Shown here: piece after piece, positions 51,893 through 61,003 of the stretch
Numbering within the stretch: the stretch's first letter is position 1
How the letters are laid out: every line of letters starts with the position of its first letter
Assembly: GCA_963678255.2 (NCBI GenBank)
Contig: OY782778.1
Coordinates: 124,001 to 188,000 of the forward strand
Source: G963678255 sp963678255
GTDB taxonomy: Bacteria; Cloacimonadota; Cloacimonadia; Cloacimonadales; WRIO01
Direction: 5' to 3'
DNA: 64,000 bases
Notes under the pieces: generated by a model
What the model saw: only the letters and a program-made list of their open reading frames with translations
What the model was told of the DNA's origin: nothing
Database searches by the model: none
Program-made: the position numbers and the translations under genes

Positions 51893-52657
51893 TCATTTCT
51901 TGATTTTTTTCTTTATTCCATATCGTTCTCTCATAGACATATTCCCTTCGATCATTATTTCGTAAGAGTTATGTTTTATTCTATCGATTATTGCATCAGA
52001 CAAAGTTTCGGCTTCATTTGTACCAATCCTTTCCTGCCAGCCTTGAGTATCATATTGAGTACAAAAGATAATTGAACCATTTTTTGTTCTTACTTCAATG
52101 ATTTCAAGAAGATCCATAGCTTGTTCATTTGAAAGAGGTTTTAAAAGCCACTCATCTAAAATTAACAAATCATATTTTTGACATGATTTTATGAATCTTT
52201 TAAAATTTCCTTCTCCTCGAGCAACTAATAAATCATTTATCAGTTCAGGGAGCCTTGTATATTTAACACTTAATGATTGTCTGCATGCAGAGATCGCTAA
52301 TGCGCATGCAATATATGTTTTACCATTTCCCGAAGCTCCCTTAAGGATAATATTGTGATTGTCTCTAATATACTGACAAGAAGATAATTTTAGTATTTGT
52401 GATTTATCAAGTTTACGATCGGGGAGGTATTCTATATCTTCCACGCAAGCATTAAGATATCTTAAATGAGCTTCTTTAATACATTTTGATATCTTATTGG
52501 ACTGTCTTCTTGACCATTCAAAATCAACAAGCAATCCGATACGTTCTTCAAATGATAAATTGCTATATTCATAATTTTCCATTTGTATCCTTAACGCTTC
52601 AACAAAGCCATTTAGATTCATTTGATTTAGCTTTTCATATGTAGATTGATTAACCAT
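51893..52657 (-). CDS. istB: IS21 transposition helper ATPase
   Basis: 254 residues from the ATG at 52657 (GGAGA 8 bases upstream; the longer frame starts inside istA). It is an AAA+ ATPase of the DnaC/IstB group: Walker A LKGASGNGKTYIA near 103-115, Walker B DLLILDEWLLKPL near 164-176, and the arginine-rich AAA+ C-terminal part. It assists IstA in target selection and strand transfer. The start lies 1 base after the istA stop, so translation is coupled. Full length and apparently intact. Confidence 0.95.
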   Translation of the reverse strand: MVNQSTYEKLNQMNLNGFVEALRIQMENYEYSNLSFEERIGLLVDFEWSRRQSNKISKCIKEAHLRYLNACVEDIEYLPDRKLDKSQILKLSSCQYIRDNHNIILKGASGNGKTYIACALAISACRQSLSVKYTRLPELINDLLVARGEGNFKRFIKSCQKYDLLILDEWLLKPLSNEQAMDLLEIIEVRTKNGSIIFCTQYDTQGWQERIGTNEAETLSDAIIDRIKHNSYEIMIEGNMSMRERYGIKKKIKK

Positions 52658-52658
52658 T

Positions 52659-54194
52659 TTATATATCTCCTTTATTGTTTTTTCTGCGAGTAAACCCGTA
52701 TTGTTCACCTTTTTGTTCATTAACTGCTTTTTCTTGCATTTTAATACTATCTTGTCCTGTCTTTAGGATTGTTTGAACCATTTTTACGCTTGGGGCAGGA
52801 GTGTAATAAAGAGCTTTTTCACAAGCATATTCAATACGTTCAAATGAAAATCTGTCTGCAAGTTTCATTAAAACACCACAGGACTTATATGATTGTTCTT
52901 CAATTTTATTGGATTTCAACAATGATTCCATTATACATAATGTATTTTTGCCTGCAGATTTTGCCCATTCAAGAAAAGTTTCTCTATTCCAGCTAAGAAA
53001 TCGTTTATGATTTTCTGGCATATGCTCGGGTAAAACTATTGGAGAAGTTGTATTATATCTTCTCAAATGAGAAGCAATTCGAATGTTTTTATAGAAAACC
53101 TCAATTGTTTTATACGTATACCTAATATCAACTGAATGCCCAATATATTCATATGGAACTGAGTATTGACATTTATCTACATTTATAAGATAGTCCATCT
53201 GAATTGTTGCTGTTACCCACGATGACAATTCATAATGGCTTGCAGGTAAGGGTATTAAGAAGGATTTTTCTTCTTCTTCAAAGGCACTTAACCTGCAGCC
53301 AATCTTCTTTTGGAAAGGCTTTTGATTAAAATCTGTTAACTTGCTTTTAATTGCATTATTGAGTTCAGAAAAAGAAAAAAAGCGCTCATTACGCAAAGCG
53401 GCAATAATCCAGGTTGATATAATCCCAACAGTTCCTTCTGCATTAGGTTTATCTTTTGGAGAATAAGGCCTAGCCGGAATGACTGCCGTTCCGTAATATT
53501 CTGCCATTTCCTGATATGCTTTATTGAGTATGACTTCGGATTTACTGTGTTTCACTACTCCTGTCTTTAAATTATCAGGGACTAATATGCGGGTGACACC
53601 ATTAAAGAACTGATAAGCATGTATATGAGCATTAATCCATTTTTCAGTTTTCATTGAAGGAAATGCTTCAGCATAGGAATATTGACTGCATGAAAGAGCT
53701 GCAACAAAGACATAAGCCGGTATAAGTTCGCCTGTGATATGATCTGTTATAAATAACGTAGATCCAGCCCAATCCACTTCAAGTAATTCGCCTGGCTTTC
53801 TTTTAATACGCATTGTTGCCTTTGATTTTTTAATATAATACCTGTAATAGTCGCAGAACTGAGTATATTGATAAGGTATCAGCCCTTCAGTATGAGATCG
53901 TTCATAATATTCACTCCAAAGCAATGTCAGAGTTACGCCGGGTCTAGCTAACTCTTTGTGGATTAAATTGTAATCAGGAATCTTTCTTAAACTTGGGTTT
54001 TCTTTTTCAGGATAAAGAAGTCGAATAATCTCTTGATTTGAAAATTTTGAGTGAGTATCCCATGACACCCCTTTTGCATCTGAAAGCTCATAAATTTCCG
54101 AAACAGTATTTCGGGAGCAATGTAAACATAGGGCTATTTGGCGCTGGGTATAGCCAAAACTACGTAACCTCAGAATCTCATGATAATTAATCAT
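52659..54194 (-). CDS. istA: IS21 transposase
   Basis: 511 residues from the ATG at 54194 (GGAGG 8 bases upstream; an upstream in-frame ATG overlaps that site). N-terminal helix-turn-helix SFGYTQRQIALCLHCSRNTV, split here (about 10-29), then the DDE integrase core: Asp in LLEVDWAGSTLFI near 140, Asp in VPDNLKTGV near 205, Glu in KPNAEGTVG near 250. A beta-barrel region follows with YSVPYEYIG near 330. It catalyses cut-and-join transposition with IstB. Intact. Confidence 0.95.
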   Translation of the reverse strand: MINYHEILRLRSFGYTQRQIALCLHCSRNTVSEIYELSDAKGVSWDTHSKFSNQEIIRLLYPEKENPSLRKIPDYNLIHKELARPGVTLTLLWSEYYERSHTEGLIPYQYTQFCDYYRYYIKKSKATMRIKRKPGELLEVDWAGSTLFITDHITGELIPAYVFVAALSCSQYSYAEAFPSMKTEKWINAHIHAYQFFNGVTRILVPDNLKTGVVKHSKSEVILNKAYQEMAEYYGTAVIPARPYSPKDKPNAEGTVGIISTWIIAALRNERFFSFSELNNAIKSKLTDFNQKPFQKKIGCRLSAFEEEEKSFLIPLPASHYELSSWVTATIQMDYLINVDKCQYSVPYEYIGHSVDIRYTYKTIEVFYKNIRIASHLRRYNTTSPIVLPEHMPENHKRFLSWNRETFLEWAKSAGKNTLCIMESLLKSNKIEEQSYKSCGVLMKLADRFSFERIEYACEKALYYTPAPSVKMVQTILKTGQDSIKMQEKAVNEQKGEQYGFTRRKNNKGDI

Positions 54195-54278
54195 AATTAT
54201 CACCTCCATGATTTATTTGTACTTGAGTACATTGTTAAATCATAGAATAATTGAAATTTAAGGCAATCGAATAATGAC

Positions 54279-54350
54279 GTGGCTCTCTTTCCGTGAAGGT
54301 GGCTCTAAATTAGCGTGATAGTGGCTCTGTTTTTCCGTGAAAGTGGTTCA
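54279..54350 (-). repeat. IS21 right-end repeats
   Basis: GTGGCTCT at 54279, 54299 and 54321 and the variant GTGGTTCA at 54343; three are linked by TTCCGTGAA. It mirrors the left end. Confidence 0.85.
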
Positions 54351-54806
54351 CTTACACCGAAATATCCATCAAATAATATTACTTTTGAGAAATCATCAAT
54401 TGATAATCTTTTTTAAAAAAATTGTGCATAAAAAGTAATAATAACATATTTGGATATTCTAAAACGTAACAAGTAGCAAAATAAAGTACCAAAAATAAGC
54501 TACATGTACGCAAAAGGAACAAGACAAGATTGTATGAAATAAACGTAAAAGCATACAAAACAAAAATATAAGAATATTAAGATAATTATATATAGATTAG
54601 CAAACGACACAAGTACTATAATGCTACAAGTAGCAATATATCGTCAATAACATGAAGAGGTAAACGTTTTGTTTACAGAGACCCTTGTAAAAATAAAGTG
54701 ATGTCTTAAATTCCCAAATCTCTTGGTTTAATAAGTATTAGATTGTAGATATTTCTACTAAGTAGGTTTGATGTTTTGATGTTATAGAATCATATAGGCA
54801 TGATGA
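54351..54806. other. AT-rich region between IS21 and the helicase gene
   Basis: No gene. It contains three dispersed copies of AAGTAGCAA/ACAAGTAGC-like sequence and, at about 54754-54773, GTAGA-TATT-TCTAC followed by TAA-GTAG, two mutually exclusive small hairpins. No CRISPR array: there is only one copy and no spacers. Confidence 0.5.
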
Positions 54807-57800
54807 CTATGTTGTATGCCACAATGTCATCTTGTCTATAATGTTGTTATAGTGACTCGATTTTTTTAAAATGTCTATGTCACCTATTAAAAAAAACAAT
54901 TCTTTCGCTCTTGATATTGCCACATTTAACTTCCTGTCAACTTTTGAATCATGCGTTAATGAAGAGATGATATTAAGTTGAGAAAAGTGGTTTAATGCTG
55001 TCGACAGAATTATAATGTCTTTCTCTAAACCCTGAAATCTTTCTACTGTATCCACTAATATATCCTGAGACAGATTTCGTTCTACTAGCTTATGTTTTAT
55101 TAAGTTTGATTGAGCTTTCCAAAGAGTAATCACCCCTATTGATAATGTAGATAAACTGCTATTGCGGCAAAGAATGTTGTTTACAAGATTGCATACTGCG
55201 TTAGCTTCAAGGTGATTTAATTTTATATCAGTGGACTTAGGTGCGTTAATATAATAAAGTCGTTTTTTAAACAACTCATTATCTTTCATATAACTAAGTT
55301 GACCAAATTGTTTATCAAGTGCACATTTTAACTGGTTGTCATAATATGGATTTATCAAATCAGCAATTCGTTCATGCATTCTGTAATGTTCTTTAAGTGT
55401 ATGCCAAGCATGATCCCATCCTCGTAATTTACAAATATTAAATAAACGCTCGAATAATGACCCATTAAGAGAAGTTAGTTGAATCTTTTCATTTAACATT
55501 CTTGTTGCAGGAACGGATTTTTGAACTGAAACTGCCGGTAACTGATAATGGTCACCAACAAGTATAAACTTTTTAAATTTCGTGAGTAATCCAACTAAAT
55601 GAGGTTCTAATAATTGAGAGGCTTCATCAATAATCAGAATTCCTTCATTTACAATTTTTAAAAGCGCTAATCCATCATTTAAAAAAGATGAAACAGTACT
55701 AACAAAAATTCTTGATTTATTTAATTCCGACTTGTAGTTATTCATAGAAATATTTTTTAAAAAAGATTTTATATGGTAAGGTTTGTCTGAATCTTTTGTC
55801 CCAATTTTAATAAACTCTAGGTTGTTCGAAATTAGTTTTTCAATGATTTCTTCTGTTGCTCTGTTTGTGAAAGCTAAAATTGAAATGGGGTCTTCAGTCT
55901 CAGATAACAATTTCTTAACAAGTCCGATAATTATTTTTGAAGTTTTTCCTGTACCAGGAGGACCCTGTATTATGCAATAATCCTGTGCTTCAAAAGCTTT
56001 TTGTATAGCTTCATCAGAAAATGATAAGCCTGATTGCTTATATTGAGGTTCACTCAATCCAAAGATGAGATCTCTTTTTCTTTTTGGAGCAGAAATAAAT
56101 TCAAATAAGGATTGTAATGCTGAGTAAAAATTAAATTCTAAAAAATCATGTTCTATAACAAACGATTCAAACTTATTAGAATATTGATAAAAAGTATCGT
56201 TTTTTAATAAAACGCTTATTTGATCTTGATTTATATTAGTAATCGTTCCTTTAAACAAAACAGAATGAAGTGGGGGAGAGGCTATATTTGATTTCCCATA
56301 TAATATTATTGGATCATTTTCTCGAAAATTCAGTGAAAAACTGTTTATGTCTGGTATAAAAGTGATATTGTTTTCATTGATTTTTTGAAGTGATAAATTG
56401 TCTAAAATTTGTCCTTTTCTGCTTTTTTCTTCAAGACTTAGATTCCATAAAGCTGAAAATCCAAAAGTATTTAGTTCATCAGGATCAACATAACCAATTT
56501 TTTGAAGAAGCATTTCTTTAAATAGGAAAGAAATGTAAGAAAAAATATATTCTTTTTCATAAGGCACAATATTTTTTAGACAATAGCTTATTAAATGAAT
56601 TTGAGGTAATAAATATGCTGGCAATTTCTCAGACGGGTTATTTATAAAATCTAAAAAATCAGTAAAATCTCCATTCGCCAGTTTTAAAATATAGTTTGTT
56701 ATTTGATTCCTTACCATGATTACTTGATATTTTAATGAATAAAAGTTTGGTACATTTCTTAGTGGATTTGATTGAGAAACTGAATAAAAAATCATACTAT
56801 AACCCGTTCTTTCAAAACCCCAAACAGACGAGAGAATTAGGTCATAACAGGCTATTTGAGCCTGATGATTTCTCCATACATTTTCAAGAGGTGCTTTGCC
56901 TGACTTTAATTCAAAGATGTTCTTTTCTGTTTTTTTATCATTATTTTCTATTAAACCATCTAATCTTCCCTGTAATCCATAATCGTATGAAATAAAGGAA
57001 GGCTCTATGGTAATTTGTGTATTTAATAATTGTTTTTTTAATTTTAATATATTGGGTAAATGTAAATCAGAGATTTCCTTCTTGATTTTATCATAATTAA
57101 TCTCATCAATTGACAGAATTTTTAATACATTGTTTTCAATGAAACTAAGAATCATGTTGTCAATGTCTGTATGTTTACAAGAAAGCGTGTTGTCAAGTAG
57201 AGCGTTAATTATGTTTCCTTTGAAGATTGCTTCTGAAAATTCATTGTTGCGAAATAGTTTTAAAAAATATACTTCTGGTGAAATCGTGTCTTTGCTAAAG
57301 CATTCTGAAACTGTTGTCGCATCGATCATAATATCTGGGTAAAAAATAAAAAATGTATCTTTTGTTTGAACATATGCCGATTTATTATTGGAATACTTTA
57401 TGTTATAGAGAAGGATATGACAATTCTTAAAATACATTTCTATAAGAAGTGAAAATTTTTTACCATAATTTAAAGATTGATTATCACTATATTCATCCCA
57501 TAGATAAACAGTTAAAAATCTCCCTTTATCGTCATACCCATCAAGTTTTAATAATGTAGTTTGATATTTAGTTAAAGATGTTGTCAGATCACTAATCCAA
57601 AATTCCATTTTACTTATAAATTCAATATCGCTTTTAACATGCTCAGCACTTAATGTGAAATTTTCTGATTCAGTAATAAAATTTAGATCTGAAAATCCTG
57701 CTTTCATCAGTAAATGTCTTAGTGAGAGTAAAAAAGAGTTGATTTTATGTTCTGAAAGACTGATTTGTTTGTTTTTTGGATATTCTTTATGGAGATTGAT

Positions 57801-58028
57801 TAAGTGTATTAAGTTAATTAGATCTTCGTTTGCCAATTGATATTGATCTGAAACAAAGTAGAGTCTTCCGATTAGAGTATTAAATGTTTGAATGTCATTT
57901 TTAACTAATTCAAGACAACAATTATTAAGTGCTGAGAACAACGTATCAATCAATTCAAAAGATGAGAGGCTTGATTTTTCCAGTTGATTTAAGTCCTGAA
58001 TAATCCTATTTATATTATCTTCAATCAA
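54807..58028 (-). CDS. Dna2-like nuclease-helicase (Cas4/PD-(D/E)XK + SF1 helicase)
   Basis: 1073 residues. Central PD-(D/E)XK nuclease: Asp in GLQGRLDGLIE near 350 and FELKSGKAP near 368 (E-x-K), followed by the QxxxY helix HQAQIACYDL. Then an OB-like spacer and an SF1 Upf1/Dna2-type helicase: Walker A QGPPGTGKTSKI, DEAS box LIIDEASQL, motif III VGDHYQLPAV, VDTVERFQGLEKDIIILST and NVAISRAKELFFLIGD. This is the Dna2 layout of DNA repair and end processing, also found in some defence operons. The start is TTG (58028) with AGGAAA 7 bases upstream; no in-frame ATG is close. It is 15 bases after an envelope protein gene, so it is co-transcribed. Confidence 0.87.
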   Translation of the reverse strand: MIEDNINRIIQDLNQLEKSSLSSFELIDTLFSALNNCCLELVKNDIQTFNTLIGRLYFVSDQYQLANEDLINLIHLINLHKEYPKNKQISLSEHKINSFLLSLRHLLMKAGFSDLNFITESENFTLSAEHVKSDIEFISKMEFWISDLTTSLTKYQTTLLKLDGYDDKGRFLTVYLWDEYSDNQSLNYGKKFSLLIEMYFKNCHILLYNIKYSNNKSAYVQTKDTFFIFYPDIMIDATTVSECFSKDTISPEVYFLKLFRNNEFSEAIFKGNIINALLDNTLSCKHTDIDNMILSFIENNVLKILSIDEINYDKIKKEISDLHLPNILKLKKQLLNTQITIEPSFISYDYGLQGRLDGLIENNDKKTEKNIFELKSGKAPLENVWRNHQAQIACYDLILSSVWGFERTGYSMIFYSVSQSNPLRNVPNFYSLKYQVIMVRNQITNYILKLANGDFTDFLDFINNPSEKLPAYLLPQIHLISYCLKNIVPYEKEYIFSYISFLFKEMLLQKIGYVDPDELNTFGFSALWNLSLEEKSRKGQILDNLSLQKINENNITFIPDINSFSLNFRENDPIILYGKSNIASPPLHSVLFKGTITNINQDQISVLLKNDTFYQYSNKFESFVIEHDFLEFNFYSALQSLFEFISAPKRKRDLIFGLSEPQYKQSGLSFSDEAIQKAFEAQDYCIIQGPPGTGKTSKIIIGLVKKLLSETEDPISILAFTNRATEEIIEKLISNNLEFIKIGTKDSDKPYHIKSFLKNISMNNYKSELNKSRIFVSTVSSFLNDGLALLKIVNEGILIIDEASQLLEPHLVGLLTKFKKFILVGDHYQLPAVSVQKSVPATRMLNEKIQLTSLNGSLFERLFNICKLRGWDHAWHTLKEHYRMHERIADLINPYYDNQLKCALDKQFGQLSYMKDNELFKKRLYYINAPKSTDIKLNHLEANAVCNLVNNILCRNSSLSTLSIGVITLWKAQSNLIKHKLVERNLSQDILVDTVERFQGLEKDIIILSTALNHFSQLNIISSLTHDSKVDRKLNVAISRAKELFFLIGDIDILKKSSHYNNIIDKMTLWHTT

Positions 58029-58043
58029 AGAGATTTCCTGAGT

Positions 58044-59003
58044 TTATTGAGTTAATATAGATTGATAGGTCTTTAACGTCGCACTTACCTCGTTTTGAAG
58101 GTCGGGAATATATAGTGTCAACTTTCTGAGCATTTGGCTTGTATAGTCCACATTTTGAGCTTGAGGAGTATTATTTAGAAGGCTTTCTGTTCTGACTTTT
58201 ATGGTGTTTAACTTTATGGGATAAGTATTGAGTTGATTATAGTCAAAACTCATTTGTTCTAAGAAGGCAATGTCAACTTGAGGAGAATTTTTGTATTGTT
58301 GGATAATAAATCGTGATTCTGGGAGTTTTTTCTGAAAGATCTGAACGATTTCATCAAAAAGTTCAAAAGCTTCATTATTCCAATCATAAGCCAAATGATC
58401 TGATTCTAAAAAAGGTTTTTTAAAGGCAAGCAAATCTTGAATATCTTGTACGAGTGGGATGTTATCTACATTTTGTTTAATAACAGTTGTCTTTATGGAA
58501 GATTCTTGATTTTTAAAGGGGTTTTTTTCAATAAATCTTTTCAATCTTTCTGCTTTATCATAAAATCCAACGATCTCATAGAAAATAAGATAATTATTTA
58601 CCATTTCATTATTTTCAGGAATTTCATTTTTGTAAATATCGACGACAATTTTAAACCGATCTCCAGATAAATAAAAGCTTTCAGCATAATAAGAGGATTT
58701 GCAACTGATATTGATCAAAATTTCTTTTTTATTTTGTTTAAACTGAACATTCTCTATAAGTTTATTTTCTGAGGAAATTTTTAAAGGAAGCATGTTTTTT
58801 AATTTGGTAGTGTTTTGTAATTCCAGATTTATTTGATGATTATCTACGTCCATCATTGTTTTGTAATAGGTTTTTTGATCAAGGACAAAAACGATACGGA
58901 TAATATCATCATAATCTTTATAATAGGAATGGATTATTTTTACAGCGGCTAACGTTTGTGAAGCAATAATTAACAGGCATAATAATGCTATTTTTTTAAT
59001 CAT
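58044..59003 (-). CDS. Secreted protein with AMIN-like N-terminal domain
   Basis: 319 residues; signal peptide at 1-19 (ending SQTLAA). Residues 20-130 form a beta-rich domain shaped like AMIN domains (IRIVFVLDQKTYYK, IEL-type strands, SGDRFKIVVDIYKNE), which bind peptidoglycan or septal envelope. The rest is helical with no amidase domain. It is probably periplasmic. The gene lies between the deacetylase and the Dna2-like helicase in one operon (78 and 15 bases). AGGAG precedes the ATG. Confidence 0.65.
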   Translation of the reverse strand: MIKKIALLCLLIIASQTLAAVKIIHSYYKDYDDIIRIVFVLDQKTYYKTMMDVDNHQINLELQNTTKLKNMLPLKISSENKLIENVQFKQNKKEILINISCKSSYYAESFYLSGDRFKIVVDIYKNEIPENNEMVNNYLIFYEIVGFYDKAERLKRFIEKNPFKNQESSIKTTVIKQNVDNIPLVQDIQDLLAFKKPFLESDHLAYDWNNEAFELFDEIVQIFQKKLPESRFIIQQYKNSPQVDIAFLEQMSFDYNQLNTYPIKLNTIKVRTESLLNNTPQAQNVDYTSQMLRKLTLYIPDLQNEVSATLKTYQSILTQ

Positions 59004-59081
59004 AATTTTCTCCTAACTCCTCATAAAACTATTAACAGATAATAAATTCAATTTGGCAAGAAAAAAATAAAGAATTTAACA

Positions 59082-60098
59082 TCAGATAGGTTTTGGATAG
59101 AGTTTTACTGCTTTAGACGGTGGAATTAATTGGTAATGTTGATCTTTAAGTCTATCAATAAAGAATTCCAGTTGTCTTAATTTTACATCATTATGACAAT
59201 GAGTAATTACCGTTATTACAGGAGTTTTTATCTTTTTCATCTCTTCCAATTTAAGAATTGCTCGGTGTTTTGAAGTTTCTGGAACATCAAGAAAAACTTG
59301 TCGTTTAGCAAAAGGAACTTTGTATTCATTCGCTACTTGTTCCACCACAGAATTTACTCCAGTATAACTATCAATATAAAATAATCCATTTTCTTTAACT
59401 GCTTTCATAATAATTCGCATCACCCTTAGATCAGATGCAGCTTTGCTACCCATATGATGATTGATTCCAACTGCATAGTTTAATTGATAGATATAGCTTT
59501 CAATCCTTTTTTTTATGTCTTCATCTGACATTTGAACAAAAATTGCCAGTTCTCCAGGATTATCTTTTGGGTAAGATTCTGGCTCCAATGGTGTATGAAT
59601 GAGTACTTCATGTCCAAGTTGTACTGCTTTTTTCATTATTGAAATGCTGTTTTTCAGATTTGGCATGACTGAAAGTGCAATATTTTTGTCCAAATCCAGA
59701 AATTTAGAAATTAAAGCATTGTCATTTTGTCCAAAATCATCTACAATAATGCAAATTTTTGGTAGTTTTGGATCAACAAAATACAGTTTACTTTTTTCTC
59801 TGATAGAGGGTTTTGGAATAGGGATTTTTGTTGTATCTGCCACTTGAATGGTATCCTGAATTTCTGCCACGACATTTTTTAAAGTATCAGCAGTTTGTGA
59901 TTTACTTTTACTAGCTATTTTTTTCTCTGTTTTTTTCTTAAATGGTTTTATTGAGTCATTTGTTGTTTGATTGGGTAATTGATAAAAAATATAATACAGG
60001 ATTACTAAAATGACAACGAGGATGACTAAAGGAAAAATTAAACTATTTGTCCCTTTTTTTGATGTTTTTTTTCTTTTTGATGCTTTCTTGGGTGCCAT
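59082..60098 (-). CDS. Divergent polysaccharide deacetylase (DUF610/YibQ family)
   Basis: 338 residues. A very basic N-terminus (KKASKRKKTSKKG), one membrane segment (about 20-42), a Lys/Thr-rich linker (45-105), then the divergent polysaccharide deacetylase domain: CIIVDDFGQND near 115-125 (paired Asp), ALSVMPNL, GHEVLIHTPLEP, GINHHMGSKAASD near 212 and TVITHCHND near 296. The family is related to NodB-type deacetylases but its substrate is not settled. It is anchored in the inner membrane with a periplasmic domain. It is the first gene of a three-gene operon. GGAG precedes the ATG. Confidence 0.9.
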   Translation of the reverse strand: MAPKKASKRKKTSKKGTNSLIFPLVILVVILVILYYIFYQLPNQTTNDSIKPFKKKTEKKIASKSKSQTADTLKNVVAEIQDTIQVADTTKIPIPKPSIREKSKLYFVDPKLPKICIIVDDFGQNDNALISKFLDLDKNIALSVMPNLKNSISIMKKAVQLGHEVLIHTPLEPESYPKDNPGELAIFVQMSDEDIKKRIESYIYQLNYAVGINHHMGSKAASDLRVMRIIMKAVKENGLFYIDSYTGVNSVVEQVANEYKVPFAKRQVFLDVPETSKHRAILKLEEMKKIKTPVITVITHCHNDVKLRQLEFFIDRLKDQHYQLIPPSKAVKLYPKPI

Positions 60099-60261
60099 TA
60101 AACACTCCGATAAATTATTTTTATGAGAATTGAAATCTTAAGTTCGGGAAATATTCTCATCAAGAAAGAAAGATTTTGTAATAGTGAAAACTTGGCAAGA
60201 TAAAATTTGCATTGTTTATCTCTTAAGCTTATATTATGTGGATAAATCAATGGAGGTAAAA

Positions 60262-60603
60262 ATGAAAAAATATGCTTTTATTCTCATGGTGTTAATCTTC
60301 ACCTTAAGCTCCTTATTCGCACATCCTGCTAATTCAGTTGATCTGACCTTTGACAAAGCAACTTCTATCCTGAAAGTAAACTTTACTCATAAAGTAGGTG
60401 ATGAAACCGCTCATTTTATCTATGATGTTGAAGTAAAATTAAATGGAAAAAAACTGATAAACCAAGAAACTCTTAGACAAGATACTAAAGAGGGTGGATA
60501 TTATCTTTTTAAGATTGTGGATGCTAAAGTTAATGATAAAATCTCTGTAATGGTTGATTGTAACAAAGGCGGGAAAAAGACTGAAACTTTGGTTATAAAA
60601 TAA
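60262..60603 (+). CDS. Small secreted Ig-like protein
   Basis: 113 residues from the ATG at 60262, with GGAGG 6 bases upstream (the longer frame has no site). Signal peptide at 1-20 (MKKYAFILMVLIFTLSSLFA). The mature 93 residues are beta-strand-rich (VDLTFDKATSILKVNFTH, FIYDVEVKLNGKKLI, YYLFKIVDAKVNDKISVMV) with one Cys, resembling a single Ig-like/SoxZ-shaped fold. It has its own terminator. I do not recognise a specific family. Confidence 0.7.
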   Translation: MKKYAFILMVLIFTLSSLFAHPANSVDLTFDKATSILKVNFTHKVGDETAHFIYDVEVKLNGKKLINQETLRQDTKEGGYYLFKIVDAKVNDKISVMVDCNKGGKKTETLVIK

Positions 60604-60635
60604 TCAAGCTTAATCCTTAATCTAGAATAATATTA

Positions 60636-60663
60636 AAAAAGGCTGTTATTAACAGTCTTTTTT
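60636..60663 (+). terminator. Terminator after the small secreted protein gene
   Basis: Stem AAAAAG-g-CTGTT / AACAG-t-CTTTTT with loop ATT, ending in a T run. Confidence 0.8.
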
Positions 60664-60955
60664 ATGTTTTAATTTTGTGTTGACAAGAGTCATTAACCTA
60701 ACAAGGTTTGACTTTTATTGTTAACAAAGATTCAATTAAGAATTAAAAATAAGAAAATGTTGAATAATTGAATGATCTATATATACTGAAAAGTGATGAA
60801 TAATAGAGTTAGCTCCATTGATATTTTAAAATTAAACTCTTAGTTCCTCTATGTAATACCTTATTAAAAAGTTATCAGGGTTTCTAGTTTGAACTAAACA
60901 AATCTATTCATATCAATTTACAATATATTGTATGATCCAAACTATAAGGATTTTT
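60664..60955. other. AT-rich intergenic region
   Basis: No gene or clear repeat. The MFS promoter is expected in its right part, but I could not assign it. Confidence 0.45.
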
Positions 60956-61003
60956 ATGAAATCAGATATTATTAAGGGAAGTGTTTCGCATGAATTTGAA
61001 TAA
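60956..61003 (+). CDS. Candidate 15-residue leader ORF overlapping the MFS start
   Basis: ATG at 60956 with AAGGA 6 bases upstream encodes MKSDIIKGSVSHEFE and stops with TAA at 61001, 14 bases past the MFS start codon (60990) in another frame. Its ribosome-binding site is better than that of the MFS gene, so translation of the leader could control or couple the transporter. Too short for coding statistics. Confidence 0.4.
   Translation: MKSDIIKGSVSHEFE

Larger units (their letters stand above)
51782..54350 (-). mobile_element. IS21-family insertion sequence
   Basis: It contains istA and istB in the standard order on the - strand. Each end has four AGAGCCAC-type repeats: left at 51782, 51804, 51826 and 51846; right, as the complement, at 54279, 54299, 54321 and 54343. 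From the outside in, the spacings are 22, 22 and 20 on both sides, typical of IS21 multiple transposase-binding sites. Ends given are those of the outermost repeats; the exact termini (within about 10 bases) and a target duplication could not be fixed. Confidence 0.9.

Noticed and set aside
51755..54390. Similar ATCAAAT..ATATTAC sequences on both sides of the IS21 element as a possible target duplication.
   Set aside because: They lie at unequal distances from the terminal repeats and contain mismatches, so they cannot both border the element.
54750..54775. TTTCTACTAAGTAG resembles the Cas12a crRNA repeat stem, near a Cas4-like nuclease gene.
   Set aside because: Only one copy, no spacers, the stem is short (CTAC-TAA-GTAG) and no cas12a/cas1 gene is present. 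The Cas4-like domain belongs to a Dna2-type helicase.
35207..54820. ACAACATG/CATGTTGT near the 3' ends of leuS, lplA, the winged-helix gene and (as TATGTTGT) the helicase.
   Set aside because: An 8-base word is expected a few times by chance in a window of this size and the surrounding structures differ.
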